A DNA stretch of 64,000 nt from Paraburkholderia tropica. Lineage in GTDB: Bacteria; Pseudomonadota; Gammaproteobacteria; Burkholderiales; Burkholderiaceae. Numbering within the stretch: the first letter of the stretch is position 1; each line of letters opens with the position of its first letter. The DNA lies in assembly GCF_900109265.1 (NCBI RefSeq), contig NZ_FNZM01000023.1, positions 62,001-126,000 of the forward strand. Direction: 5' to 3'. A program made the position numbers and the translations under genes. Positions 50,075 to 58,770 of the stretch are shown piece after piece. The notes beneath the pieces were generated by a model. The model worked only from the letters and a program-made list of their open reading frames with translations. It had not been told where the DNA came from and ran no database searches.

Positions 50075-50689
50075 TCAGGATTCGCGGCGGTTGCCGTCGG
50101 CGTCGTACTGGTCGTTGTCGGGGATGCACACCTGAACGATGTGCTTGAGCTTCTTTTCGGCATTCGCGATCATTGCCGAGCATCGCTCGTCGCCGAGCTT
50201 CTGCTCGTTGCGGGTTTCGATCGCCCGTTTGAAAAGACGCTCGTACTGTGACAGGCACCGCACGAGCTGACCCGTAAGCGGTCGCTTCACTTCAAGCTCA
50301 ATCGTCTCGCATGGCCACGGCAGGTTGCGCGCGCGGTGCTGCTCCACCCACGCGAGCGCCTTGGTGAACCAGTCGGACGTCTCGCGCAGCGTCTTGTCGA
50401 GTGCGCGCAGCTTGCCACCGCGCGCGACCGAGATCTTCGTCGCACAGAAGTTAAAGTCCGAGCGCACGAATGTGCGCGTGAAAAGCGAGCTGTATTGCAG
50501 CGCGGTGAGCTGCTGCGAATCGGGGATGATCTTCGCGTAGCGCGTGTCGCTCGTCAGGCGCTCGATGGGCTTGAGCCCGGTGCCTGATGGGACGGGGGTG
50601 AGCGTGGCGGGGGCGCTTGGCGTCCCGCTGGTTGCCGCGTCGCCGGTCGGTTCGTCCGGGAGCGGCCCCGCTTCAAGTACGGCTGCCAT
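50075..50689 (-). CDS. Hypothetical protein of plasmid backbones
   Basis: A 204-residue protein. The core (RYAKIIPDSQQLTALQYSSL, FTRTFVRSDFNFCATKISVA) is followed by a helical charged region and an acidic C-terminus. This looks like a conserved plasmid protein but I cannot name the family. It reads towards the membrane-anchored gene from the gap that contains promoter module copy 6 on the other strand. Confidence 0.6.
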   Translation of the reverse strand: MAAVLEAGPLPDEPTGDAATSGTPSAPATLTPVPSGTGLKPIERLTSDTRYAKIIPDSQQLTALQYSSLFTRTFVRSDFNFCATKISVARGGKLRALDKTLRETSDWFTKALAWVEQHRARNLPWPCETIELEVKRPLTGQLVRCLSQYERLFKRAIETRNEQKLGDERCSAMIANAEKKLKHIVQVCIPDNDQYDADGNRRES

Positions 50690-50755
50690 GGTGTTTTTCG
50701 GGTGTGGTCTCTCTCGACTGCCATTGTCTGTCCGATTCCTCAGACCAGATCGGGC

Positions 50756-50849
50756 AAAAGCTGCACGATATAGGCCACCATTTCCGGGGTACTGGCGCGC
50801 AAATTGCCTGATACTGACTTCATTGCTCGCGTCTCCTGACGCATCGACC
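50756..50849 (+). promoter_or_regulatory. Shared backbone promoter module, copy 6
   Basis: AAAAGC at 50756-50761, 48 bases, GATACT at 50810-50815, 12 bases, CGCGTCTCCTGACGCATCGA from 50828. It opens a 480-base untranslated leader that ends at the gene at 51334. Confidence 0.65.
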
Positions 50850-51333
50850 TCGACTCCGTAGCCCGGAGTCCATCTTCTGTCTCAAGCCGTGCCCTTGCGG
50901 CATGCTCCGACCAGCTGGCCCTGGTGTGGAATCTCTCTTGTGCTGAGCGCTTCGCCATCCGCTCCCCTTCCGTCAGTCGTAATACTCGTCGCCGGCCGCA
51001 TTCATTTGCGCCGCGACATCGTTCGAGCCCGGACTTTCGGGTGTTCTCTCTCCAGACCCCGTCTGGGCGGAACGATCGAAGTGGACTGACCCGTGATCCT
51101 GCGGCGAAAACTCAACGTTTTCGGAAAAGGGCTGTCTGCGCGACGTGATCATGTCGCGCCGGGAACGACTTTGCGTTCCCTGCTATGAGCCGGGAGGCTC
51201 CCTGTGCGTCACGTCCCCGGAAGGGACGTGACGCGCGGGTCATCTCCATCCGAATCCAGAACGCGTTCCTCTTGCCAGGGGAGCGCGTTTTTTTCGTCCT
51301 GTGTTTTTCCATTCCCTGCCCGGAGACGCTCCC
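50850..51333 (+). other. Long untranslated leader with consecutive hairpins
   Basis: No gene is supported. The 3' part has stacked inverted repeats: GCGCGAC/GTCGCGC around 51136-51157, GGGAACG/CGTTCCC around 51161-51179, GAGCC/GGCTC at 51187-51200, and GCGTCACGTCCC (51206-51217) with GGGACGTGACGC (51223-51234), a perfect 12-bp stem. This suggests RNA-level control of the gene at 51334. Confidence 0.5.
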
Positions 51334-51603
51334 ATGCTTCTTCCCAACTCTATTGACCAGCGCATAGCCGACGCGATCAGCAGCACGATCGATGGCGAGC
51401 GCACCACTGCCGACACGACGTCACCCGCCTGGCGCGCGCGTTGTGAAACGGCCCAGATCGCGATGCTCGCCGACAGCGAGCGCCGCGTTGTTCTTTCTCA
51501 TATCGCCACACACCGCGGAGAGGCGGCGGCATCGAACCTGGCGCAGTCGGCCAGCGAGATGTGCACCTCGGCGATCTTCATTCTTGCGAGGAAACCATCA
51601 TGA
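51334..51603 (+). CDS. Small hypothetical protein
   Basis: An 89-residue protein beginning MLLPNSIDQRIADAISSTID. It is Ala/Ser/Thr rich and helical, with no motif recognised. CGGAG lies 9 bases upstream of ATG 51334. Its stop overlaps the start of the next gene by 4 bases (ATGA). Confidence 0.6.
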   Translation: MLLPNSIDQRIADAISSTIDGERTTADTTSPAWRARCETAQIAMLADSERRVVLSHIATHRGEAAASNLAQSASEMCTSAIFILARKPS

Positions 51604-52922
51604 ACGCTGTCATCAGTGCTCACGGCACCGCCGTGCGCAGCATCGTCGAGGAACGCGCGCCACGTCCCCCCGTGATCGGCCGCATCCGCCCCGGCATCAA
51701 GGTGCTGACGTCGGCCGCCCGCAAGAACGAGGCCGCCGTCAAGCTCTACGACACCCTGCTGGCCGCCGGCGAGTCGTTCGAGAGAATCGGCGAGGAGATC
51801 GAGCGCCGATGCAGGATCCGGAATGCGCTCGCGCCGCGCAACGTGCCGTATTTCACGTGCCGCCGCTCGGACTTCACCAGCCCCGATGTCGCCGACGAAA
51901 TTCTCCGCCTCTACGGCGAGGACCGCGGCGAGGGCGTGAAGCTGTATCGTTTCCCGGTGGCGTTCGCCTTCAACGACTGGATGGCCAACATCCCGAACGA
52001 GATGGCGGCGTGGGGCACGAACGGACGCAAGTTCTTCTCCGAATACGGAGCCGACGGTACGCGATTTTGCAGGCTCTACGCGAAGCCCGAACGAGATCCG
52101 CACGCGCAGCGTGCGCAACGCAACTTCGGTCCGCGGCAGATCATCCTGCGTAACGACGAAGCGATTCCCGACGGCGTATGCAACCCGGAGCGGTGTCCGC
52201 AGTATCAGGCACGCCAGTGCAATCTCTCGGCGCGCTTCATCTTCGCGGTGCCGGAGATCAAGGGGTTGGGCCTGATCGAATTGCCCACCAACTCGATCTA
52301 CGTGTTGCAGAAGGCGTATTCGGCGATGCAGACCGTCGCGCTCGCGCGCGGCAAGCTGACGGGCACGCGCTTCTGGATTTCGAAGCGTGAGTTCGAGATC
52401 ACGCGCATCAACGAGAACGGCGAAGCGGTTCGTCAGGCGCAACTACTCACGGTGCTCGATGCGGATATCGACATCAGCGCGTTGCTCGACGGCGCGGACG
52501 ATCACCCGCCCGCGCTCGCGGTTGCGGGCGGTGCGGCGATGTTGCTGGAGGGAGCGGGGAGCCCTGTTCCCAATAACGTGCATGCGTTGCGGCCAGCTGC
52601 AGATGACGGTGTGTCGCCGGACGCTCAAGACGCGATGGCGGCTGGTGACAGCGATCACGACGGTGATCCGATGCCCGGCGAACCCGAATCGCTCGATGAC
52701 AAGCTCGAGCGCATGTCGGACCTGCTCAAGCGGCTGGGTCTGAGCGTCGAAGCACGACAGCGTGATTTCCGTCGCTTCGCCTATGTGAAGTACGGGAACG
52801 GCTGGACGAAACGTGTCGAAGACGTTGACGGCATGAACGCGCGACTCGTCGCCGCGCTCGAAAACCGCGCTCCCCTGGAGCGGGAAATCGAGGCAGCGGT
52901 GCGCGACGCCGTGTTCCAGTAA
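51600..52922 (+). CDS. Putative recombination-directionality-factor-like, metal-binding protein
   Basis: A 440-residue protein of the group often labelled hydrolase or metal-binding protein, related to phage recombination directionality factors. The core shows RPGIKVLTSAARKNEAAVKL near the N-terminus and the Cys motif VCNPERCPQYQARQCNLSAR (Cx4Cx7C) followed by FIFAVPEIKGLGLIELPTNS, which I recall from that family. An acidic linker leads to a helical C-terminal domain. It may regulate a site-specific recombinase or bind DNA; no integrase is in the window. Start overlaps the previous stop. Confidence 0.6.
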   Translation: MNAVISAHGTAVRSIVEERAPRPPVIGRIRPGIKVLTSAARKNEAAVKLYDTLLAAGESFERIGEEIERRCRIRNALAPRNVPYFTCRRSDFTSPDVADEILRLYGEDRGEGVKLYRFPVAFAFNDWMANIPNEMAAWGTNGRKFFSEYGADGTRFCRLYAKPERDPHAQRAQRNFGPRQIILRNDEAIPDGVCNPERCPQYQARQCNLSARFIFAVPEIKGLGLIELPTNSIYVLQKAYSAMQTVALARGKLTGTRFWISKREFEITRINENGEAVRQAQLLTVLDADIDISALLDGADDHPPALAVAGGAAMLLEGAGSPVPNNVHALRPAADDGVSPDAQDAMAAGDSDHDGDPMPGEPESLDDKLERMSDLLKRLGLSVEARQRDFRRFAYVKYGNGWTKRVEDVDGMNARLVAALENRAPLEREIEAAVRDAVFQ

Positions 52923-53098
52923 CCCTGTGCCGGCCCTTTGCGGGGTCGGCGCTTCTTTCTACTCTTTCTACTCTTTCTGCTCGCGATGCGAGAGCCTTTC
53001 AGCAAGCTGGCTTGCTAAAACGCTTTCGACTGCGCTTTTGCGCATCGAAATCTGTCCGCCACACGGCGGCCCATTCACTTTGTTCAGGGAGTCGTCCG

Positions 53099-53593
53099 AT
53101 GCACAGGATCGGCAACTACACCGCGTTTTTCGGCGCGGACGACGTGTTCAGTAACTGGCATCGTTGTCATTTCACTTACCGCGGCTTCGCATTCACCTCG
53201 GTAGAGCAGTTCATGATGTTCGCAAAGGCAAAGCTGTTCGCTGATGAGAACTCGGCGAACGCGATCATGGCAACTTCCGATCCGGCGAAACAGAAGGCGA
53301 TCGGTCGCAAGGTAGCGCATTTCGACCAGGCGGTCTGGGAGGAAAAGCGCGAATCGATCGTGTTCGTGGGCTGCCGTGAGAAGTTCTCGCAGAACGGCGC
53401 GATGCGCTCGGTGCTGCTCGCATCGAATCCGACCGTACTCGTCGAAGCGAGTCCGTGGGACAGGGTCTGGGGTGTCGGGCTAAAAGCTGATGACCCAGGC
53501 ATTGCCGATCCTGGCCGCTGGCGCGGGCTGAATCTGCTCGGTCAGACGCTGATGAAGGTCAGGGACGTGTTCGATCCACGACATCACTTTTAG
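53099..53593 (+). CDS. NADAR family protein (YbiA-like N-glycosidase)
   Basis: A 164-residue NADAR-domain protein: FFGADDVFSNWHRCHF, SVEQFMMFAKAKLF, and the C-terminal SPWDRVWGVGL are the family motifs. NADAR proteins are N-glycosidases; known members hydrolyse riboflavin intermediates or remove ADP-ribose from guanine in DNA. On a plasmid, beside Mre11/Rad50-like genes, a role in reversing DNA ADP-ribosylation is possible (inference). GGGAG precedes ATG 53099. Confidence 0.88.
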   Translation: MHRIGNYTAFFGADDVFSNWHRCHFTYRGFAFTSVEQFMMFAKAKLFADENSANAIMATSDPAKQKAIGRKVAHFDQAVWEEKRESIVFVGCREKFSQNGAMRSVLLASNPTVLVEASPWDRVWGVGLKADDPGIADPGRWRGLNLLGQTLMKVRDVFDPRHHF

Positions 53594-53608
53594 AACCCGC
53601 TTCACGCG

Positions 53609-53644
53609 GGATCATTCATTCAGGCTGCCTTCGGGCGGCCATTT
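53609..53644 (+). terminator. Terminator-like hairpins before the Mre11-like gene
   Basis: GGCTGCC, loop TTCG, GGCGGCC followed by ATTTTT, placed 20-30 bases before the next start codon. A CCCGC-TTCA-GCGGG stem comes just before it. Confidence 0.6.
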
Positions 53645-53664
53645 TTCGTTCACGGAGGTGCGTC

Positions 53665-55026
53665 TTGAAGATCGCCCATTTTTCTGACCTGCATTACTCG
53701 CCGGAGCGGCTCGACGAAGCGGATCGTTGCTTCGGTTTTGCCGTCGACGATGCGATCGCTCGCAATGCGCGCGTGGCCGTTGTCTCCGGCGATTCGACCG
53801 ATCACCGGCTCGACGCGCACTCACCGGCGCTCGGCGCACTCGCGCGCCAGATTCACCGGCTCGCGGCGGCCATGCCCGTGATCATGCTGCAAGGCACGTT
53901 CTCGCACGAGCCGCCCGGCACGCTCGATATCTTCGCGCTGATGGGCTCGACCAACGAAGTGTTCGTGGCCGATCGCATCCAGCAGGTAGCGTTCGGGCAC
54001 GGCCGCTTCATTGCGTCTGCGGGCGCGGTGTTCAGCGCCGACGAACTCGCGCACGTGATCGAGATGCGTCCCGACGCGGTGTTCACCTGTCTGCCGACGA
54101 TCAACAAGGGGCAGTTTGCGGCGAGTGTTGGCGCACTCGCGGCCGCCACCGATCTGGGCGACGTACTGGGGACGTATCTGGCAGCGTCCGGCTCGGTGAA
54201 CGCGCGGCTGCGCGAGGCTGGCATCGCAACCGTCGGCATTTCACACGGCACGGTGGTGGGCTGCGAGACGGAGCACGGCGTCACGATGGCGGGATTCGAT
54301 CACGAATTCTCGCTCTCGGCGCTCTTCGACGCGCAGTGCTCGGCGTTTCTGCTGGGCCATATCCACAAGCACCAGTCGTGGGAGAACGGCGGGCGGCGCA
54401 TCGCCTATCCCGGGTCGATCGGGCGCTTCCACTACGGCGAGCAGGGCGAGAAGGGTTACCTTTTATGGGAAGTGGATACCGATGCGGCCTCGGCCGATCT
54501 GGTGCCGACACCTTCGCGCCGCATGCTGTGCGTGGACTTCGACGGGCCGCCCGACATGGAACGGCTTGCCGAGCTCGCGGCGGACTCGGGCGATGCATTC
54601 GTGCGCATCCGCTGGCAGATCGACGAGGAGCATAGGCAGTCCGTCGATCGCGCTGCAATCGAAGCGATGTTCGCGCATGCGCCAGGCGTCAAGATCGAGC
54701 CGCGCATTCTCCCGGTCGTGCGCAGCCGCGCACAGGGCATCAGCCTGGAGACGTCGGTCGATGCGAAGCTCGCGCGCTGGTGCGAGTTGACGGATGTCGC
54801 GTCATCGCCGCTGCTCGAACGCCTGCAGATGCTCGAAACGGCTGACGCGTCTGAGATAGCCGAAGCTGTGCTGGCCGGTCTGGACAGCCCGTCCGTGGCT
54901 GCGCCCCTGTCGCTGGTCGTTGGCGCGGCCGTGGACGCTGATGTTGTCGAGGCACAGCCGTCCGTCTCACAGTCGGCCGACGGGTCCAGTCCCGACTGGC
55001 TCGAAGGCGATCTTTTCGCGGCGTAA
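53665..55026 (+). CDS. SbcD/Mre11-like exonuclease subunit
   Basis: A 453-residue calcineurin-like phosphoesterase. Metal motifs: DLHYS (residues 8-12), VVSGDSTDH, MLQGTFSHE (the GNHD/E block appears as GTFSHE), ISHGTVVG and LLGHIHKHQ. A C-terminal capping region of ~200 residues follows, ending in SPDWLEGDLFAA. Paired with the Rad50-like gene at 55803 it would form a nuclease complex that opens hairpins and blocked DNA ends. TTG 53665 has GGAGGTG 5 bases upstream. Confidence 0.85.
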   Translation: MKIAHFSDLHYSPERLDEADRCFGFAVDDAIARNARVAVVSGDSTDHRLDAHSPALGALARQIHRLAAAMPVIMLQGTFSHEPPGTLDIFALMGSTNEVFVADRIQQVAFGHGRFIASAGAVFSADELAHVIEMRPDAVFTCLPTINKGQFAASVGALAAATDLGDVLGTYLAASGSVNARLREAGIATVGISHGTVVGCETEHGVTMAGFDHEFSLSALFDAQCSAFLLGHIHKHQSWENGGRRIAYPGSIGRFHYGEQGEKGYLLWEVDTDAASADLVPTPSRRMLCVDFDGPPDMERLAELAADSGDAFVRIRWQIDEEHRQSVDRAAIEAMFAHAPGVKIEPRILPVVRSRAQGISLETSVDAKLARWCELTDVASSPLLERLQMLETADASEIAEAVLAGLDSPSVAAPLSLVVGAAVDADVVEAQPSVSQSADGSSPDWLEGDLFAA

Positions 55027-55144
55027 ATCACTCGCCGCCAACACGTGAGCGGGGCCTGTATGGCCCGCTCACGCGCGGAACACTGCCGTGTTCCGGGAGC
55101 GCGTTCGGATTCCCCCGAATGCTCTGCCGGAACAAGGTTCAACC

Positions 55145-55240
55145 CGCGCTACTGGCGCATCGATCGCAGCACCCGCTGTATCCATTTTCTTTTGACCCTG
55201 CCGGGGGAGCGATCTCCCGATGGGGGCGCACTCCGTCCAT
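55145..55240 (+). promoter_or_regulatory. Degenerate leader element and competing hairpins
   Basis: CGCGCTACTGGCGCATCGAT (55145-55164) matches the 3' block of the shared promoter module, but the RAAAGC box and -10-like hexamer are not found at the expected spacing. It is followed by GGGAG-CGAT-CTCCC and a possible competing pairing with CGCACTCC, then ACTCCG ... CGGAGT, just before the ATG at 55258. Confidence 0.4.
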
Positions 55241-55257
55241 TTTTCCGGAGTGTGCCC

Positions 55258-55815
55258 ATGTTTGGTCTGTATCCCGCTGGTCCCGACTGGGTCCGGCATT
55301 TCGATGCCACGCTGTCCGCAACCGATATCCAGCAGCTTCTCGTGAAGCATGCCGGTTTCACCGCGGCGCTTTTCCATCAACCCTACGGTGCCGCGCGCGG
55401 TGCCGTCATCGCGGTCCGCCACGGCTTCGTCGTGATGGTCCATGAACGTGACGCGTCCGAGCTCCAGCTCGTTGTCGCGCCCGACGTCGAGATGACGAAT
55501 CTGCTCTGGTCGTACAGCAACGGCTATGCGAGCCAGTGGTCCGCACGCGAGCTGAAGGCGCTCACCGCATGCGACAGCTGGGAGAAACTGCTCAACGTGG
55601 CCGGAACGCGTTTCAAGGCGGCCTGCACGGCGCTGGAGCGTGCCATTGACGGCACGATCGTGCCGCCGGCACCGGAACCGGTTGTGGCCGCACCTGTGGC
55701 GGCCGTCGACCGGATCGTTTCTTCGTCGCTTCCCGACGATGACGATGTTCCCTGGTTGCCGTCCGACTACCTTCAGGACGTGCCGTTTGCGGAGGGGCTG
55801 TCATGCGACCGCTGA
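55258..55815 (+). CDS. Hypothetical protein between the Mre11- and Rad50-like genes
   Basis: A 185-residue protein beginning MFGLYPAGPDWVRHFDATLS. The central portion (AVIAVRHGFVVMVHERDASE) is beta-type; the C-terminus is acidic with DDDDVPWLPSDYLQDVPFAE. It overlaps the Rad50-like gene by 13 bases in another frame, so it is translationally coupled and may be a third subunit. No family recognised. Confidence 0.6.
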   Translation: MFGLYPAGPDWVRHFDATLSATDIQQLLVKHAGFTAALFHQPYGAARGAVIAVRHGFVVMVHERDASELQLVVAPDVEMTNLLWSYSNGYASQWSARELKALTACDSWEKLLNVAGTRFKAACTALERAIDGTIVPPAPEPVVAAPVAAVDRIVSSSLPDDDDVPWLPSDYLQDVPFAEGLSCDR

Positions 55816-58124
55816 TCCTCACCCTCGAAGGCTTCCACGGCGTGCGCGACGGGATGCGGCGCGAAAGCGTCACGCTCGATCTCGAATCGTTGCCGGCGGG
55901 GCTGATCGCCCTGAAGGGACCGAACGGCGCGGGCAAGTCCACGCTGATGGACAACCTGCATCCGTACCGGATCATGCCCTCGCACGCCGCGAAGCTCTCG
56001 GTCGACGCCTTCTCGTACTGGGACCACGTTCGTGGGCCGCAGGCGATGAAGACCCTCGAATGGGACCACGCCAACGTGCGCTACCGCTCGACCTTCTCCT
56101 TCCGCAAGCCCGGGAAGACGAACAAGGCGGAGTACTTCCTCGCCTGGCGTGACAAGGCAGGCCTGTGGCAACCGTTCACGGCACCCGATGGCACGAAGTC
56201 CGATGGCAAGGCGGACACCTACGACCGTTGCGTCGAATCGGTGTGCGGCTCGCTCGAATCGTTCTTCACGAGCGTCTTTTCCGCGCAGAACCGGCGCCCG
56301 CTCGAGTCCTACAACGCGGGCGAGATCAAGTCGCTGCTGGCGGAGCTGCTGCACATCGACCACCTGCGTGCGATGGCGGCGAAAGCCGCGGACGTTGCAA
56401 AGGTGATCGGCGCCAGGCTCGACGGCATCCAGCGTGAACTCGCGACCCTGAGCCAGAAGCGCGAAGCGCTCGCGGCAACGGAGCGCGGGATTGCGGCGGA
56501 CGCCGAGGCGATCGCCGTCGCTCGACGCGACCGCGAGGATCTCCAGGGCAAGGCACAGACGCTCGCGCAGCAACGCGCGACGCTGGCCGCGAAACAGGCT
56601 GAATCGGCAACCGCCGAAGCGCGCCTGCGAGAACTGGAGAAGCAGCGCGGCGAAGTCAACGTGTCGCTGGCGAGCATCGCGTCGCAGGCAGAGGAAATTG
56701 TCCGCCGGCTGCGCGATCGACGCAGCGCGCTTGAGAAAAGCATCGCTTCTCACGAAGCGACGCTATCTCAACGTGCACAGATCGAAGGTGCGCAGGCGCA
56801 GTGCGATCAGGCCCGCATCGTCATCAGTCGGGAAGAGGCGCGCATCAAGGCGCTCCAGACCGAGATCGTCGATCTGGCGCAACAGCAGACTGCGCTGGCC
56901 GAGGCAAATGCTGACCTGAACAGGCTGGAAGGTCAGGGCCAGTCGAAAACCGCCTTGCTCAAGACACTGCAGCAGCAGGCCGCGGTGATCGACCAGGTGC
57001 CGTGTGCGGGGCATGCCATGCACACCACCTGTCCGTTGCTTGCCCAGGCGCGCGAAGCATCTTCGAGGGCCGCGGAGCAGCGCGTGTCCGTCGAGCAGCT
57101 GCGTACGAGCTATCGCCAGCGCAAGCAGGTCGTCGACAGGCTTGCGCCGGTTGTTGCCGCGCTCGCGCCCAAACGCGACGCGCTTCAACAGGCGAGCGAC
57201 GCGCTGACAAAGGCTCGCAACGAGTTGCAGCAGGCGACGGCCCTTGCCGCGCGCAAGCCGCTCCTCGAAGCATCCGCGAATGCGCTGGCCGAAGCCCGTT
57301 CGGAACTGGCCAGCGCGCAGGAGCAGCATCGTCAGGTCACAGAACATCGCGACCGCGAGACGAAGCGCCTGCAGGCGTCGCTGCAGGACATCGCTGCCGA
57401 AGCTTCGCGGCTCGCGGCATCCGATGTCACTGCGGCGATCGCGGGTCTGGAGCGCCAGCTCGTTGCGAATCGGGAGGCCTGTGCGGCTCTCGACGCGCGT
57501 ATCGAGGCGCTGATCCGCCAGCAGGCGACGCGCGAAACACAGCGCGACGCCATGACGACGGAGCTTGCCGGATTCGACGCCACCCGTTCGCGGGCGGACC
57601 GACTGTCCGACGAGATCGCGCACTGGAAGCTGCTCGCCAAAGGCCTCGGCAACGATGGTCTGGTCGCTCTGACCATTGACGACGCTGGCCCGGCGCTCAC
57701 GCAGACGGTCAATGACCTGCTGATGGCGTGCTACGGCCCGCGATTCACCGTCGAGATCCGCACGCAACGTGCGCTTGCCAGCGGCGATATGCGCGAAGGC
57801 TTCGAGATCCTTGTCCACGACGCCGACCACGACAGCACCAAGCCGGTATCGGTGATGTCGGGCGGGCAGAAGGTCTGGATCAACGAATGTCTCACGCGTG
57901 GCATCGCCCTTTATCTCGCGCGCAATGCGGGGGAGGCGTACGAGACGCTGTTCAGCGACGAGTCGGACGGTCCGCTTGACCCTGCACGCAAGGTGCAGTT
58001 CATGAAGATGAAGCGCGAGGTTCTCCGTCAGGGGGGCTACGCGCGCGAATTCTTCATTTCGCAGACACCGGACCTCGTCCTCGAGGCGGACGCCGTCATC
58101 GACGTCGAGGCGATGGCTGCGTGA
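55803..58124 (+). CDS. SbcC/Rad50-like ATPase with unusual hook
   Basis: A 773-residue SMC-like ATPase: Walker A KGPNGAGKSTLMDNL (about residues 38-52), signature SVMSGGQKVWINECL, Walker B-like TLFSDESDGPLD. Long coiled coils (about 190-380 and 420-590) flank a central turn with CAGHAMHTTC (~residue 402), where SbcC/Rad50 normally has the CxxC zinc hook; here it reads Cx2Hx2Hx2C. At 773 residues it is shorter than E. coli SbcC. It partners the Mre11-like protein. Confidence 0.87.
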   Translation: MRPLILTLEGFHGVRDGMRRESVTLDLESLPAGLIALKGPNGAGKSTLMDNLHPYRIMPSHAAKLSVDAFSYWDHVRGPQAMKTLEWDHANVRYRSTFSFRKPGKTNKAEYFLAWRDKAGLWQPFTAPDGTKSDGKADTYDRCVESVCGSLESFFTSVFSAQNRRPLESYNAGEIKSLLAELLHIDHLRAMAAKAADVAKVIGARLDGIQRELATLSQKREALAATERGIAADAEAIAVARRDREDLQGKAQTLAQQRATLAAKQAESATAEARLRELEKQRGEVNVSLASIASQAEEIVRRLRDRRSALEKSIASHEATLSQRAQIEGAQAQCDQARIVISREEARIKALQTEIVDLAQQQTALAEANADLNRLEGQGQSKTALLKTLQQQAAVIDQVPCAGHAMHTTCPLLAQAREASSRAAEQRVSVEQLRTSYRQRKQVVDRLAPVVAALAPKRDALQQASDALTKARNELQQATALAARKPLLEASANALAEARSELASAQEQHRQVTEHRDRETKRLQASLQDIAAEASRLAASDVTAAIAGLERQLVANREACAALDARIEALIRQQATRETQRDAMTTELAGFDATRSRADRLSDEIAHWKLLAKGLGNDGLVALTIDDAGPALTQTVNDLLMACYGPRFTVEIRTQRALASGDMREGFEILVHDADHDSTKPVSVMSGGQKVWINECLTRGIALYLARNAGEAYETLFSDESDGPLDPARKVQFMKMKREVLRQGGYAREFFISQTPDLVLEADAVIDVEAMAA

Positions 58125-58137
58125 TCAGTTCTTTTAA

Positions 58138-58173
58138 CCCTTGTGGGGAGCGACTCCCCGCAAGGGGCGCTCC
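58138..58173 (+). promoter_or_regulatory. Leader with competing hairpins
   Basis: CCCTTGTGGGGAG (58138-58150) pairs with CTCCCCGCAAGGG (58154-58166, one G-U pair). Alternatively GGAGCG (58147-58152) can pair with CGCTCC (58168-58173). Same design as 20647-20691, placed just before the gene at 58199. Confidence 0.45.
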
Positions 58174-58198
58174 TCGTCTTCACACCCGAGGAGCAACC

Positions 58199-58381
58199 AT
58201 GTTCAAGAAGCATCTTTCCGCTGTGTGCAGCACCACGATCGCCGTGCGTGCTGCCGCTCCGCGCCGTGGCGCAGAGCACGTCTACACGTTCAACGGCTCG
58301 TGCCTGCGCGACGTCCTCGTTGATGGCCACTGGATCACCGTGACCGTCAGCGAACCCGTCGCACAGCGCGCCGCTGCGTGA
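58199..58381 (+). CDS. Small hypothetical protein (60 residues)
   Basis: ATG 58199 has GAGGAG upstream. The product reads MFKKHLSAVCSTTIAVRAAA and then EHVYTFNGSCLRDVLVDGHW. No family recognised. Preceded by the competing-hairpin leader. Confidence 0.5.
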   Translation: MFKKHLSAVCSTTIAVRAAAPRRGAEHVYTFNGSCLRDVLVDGHWITVTVSEPVAQRAAA

Positions 58382-58435
58382 TCTTCCCTGGCCGCCCCAC
58401 ACGGGGCGGCGCCATTCTCTTTTCTGGACTTCACC

Positions 58436-58636
58436 ATGTTGAATTTTCTGATGCTGCTCGTGGCAGCCGCCGGCACGTCCTCGCTTACGGCATGTGGCAA
58501 CGCTCCGGCGATGCCCAAGGCGGACCGCACCGTGATCGTTGTGCACTCGCCCAAACGCGAGCAGGGCGATTTCCGTATCTGCGACGACGGCCGCGTGCTC
58601 GTCTTCCCGGCGGGCCATCCGAAGTCGTGCGCGTGA
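58436..58636 (+). CDS. Small putative lipoprotein (66 residues)
   Basis: A hydrophobic N-terminus MLNFLMLLVAAAGTSSLTAC ends in a lipobox (LTAC), Cys at residue 20, followed by a short soluble tail with VVHSPKREQGDFRICDDGRV. Probably an exported lipoprotein of unknown function. Confidence 0.55.
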   Translation: MLNFLMLLVAAAGTSSLTACGNAPAMPKADRTVIVVHSPKREQGDFRICDDGRVLVFPAGHPKSCA

Positions 58637-58648
58637 CGCGCGCAACTG

Positions 58649-58706
58649 CGTAACTGGCCAACGGCCCAACCTTCCAACCGCCCAACCTTCCAACCGCCCA
58701 ACCGCA
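58649..58706 (+). repeat. Short tandem repeat
   Basis: About three to four imperfect copies of a CCAACCGCCCAACCTT-type unit lie between the small lipoprotein gene and a terminator. Too short and too exact for a CRISPR array. Confidence 0.6.
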
Positions 58707-58709
58707 ACG

Positions 58710-58742
58710 AAGGCCCTGTCTCCCTCGGGGGCAGGGCCTTCG
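58710..58742 (+). terminator. Terminator-like hairpin
   Basis: AAGGCCCTG ... CAGGGCCTT with a 14-base loop, followed by CGTCCTTT. Confidence 0.6.
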
Positions 58743-58770
58743 TCCTTTCCGGTTCGAAACAGGAGCTGCC

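Noticed and set aside
53029..53050. TGCGCTTTTGCGCATCGA as a further promoter module
   Set aside because: Only the last block matches; the RAAAGC box and the hexamer at the right spacing are missing.
58649..58706. Short direct repeats as a possible CRISPR array
   Set aside because: Units are about 16 bases with no unique spacers and no cas genes nearby.
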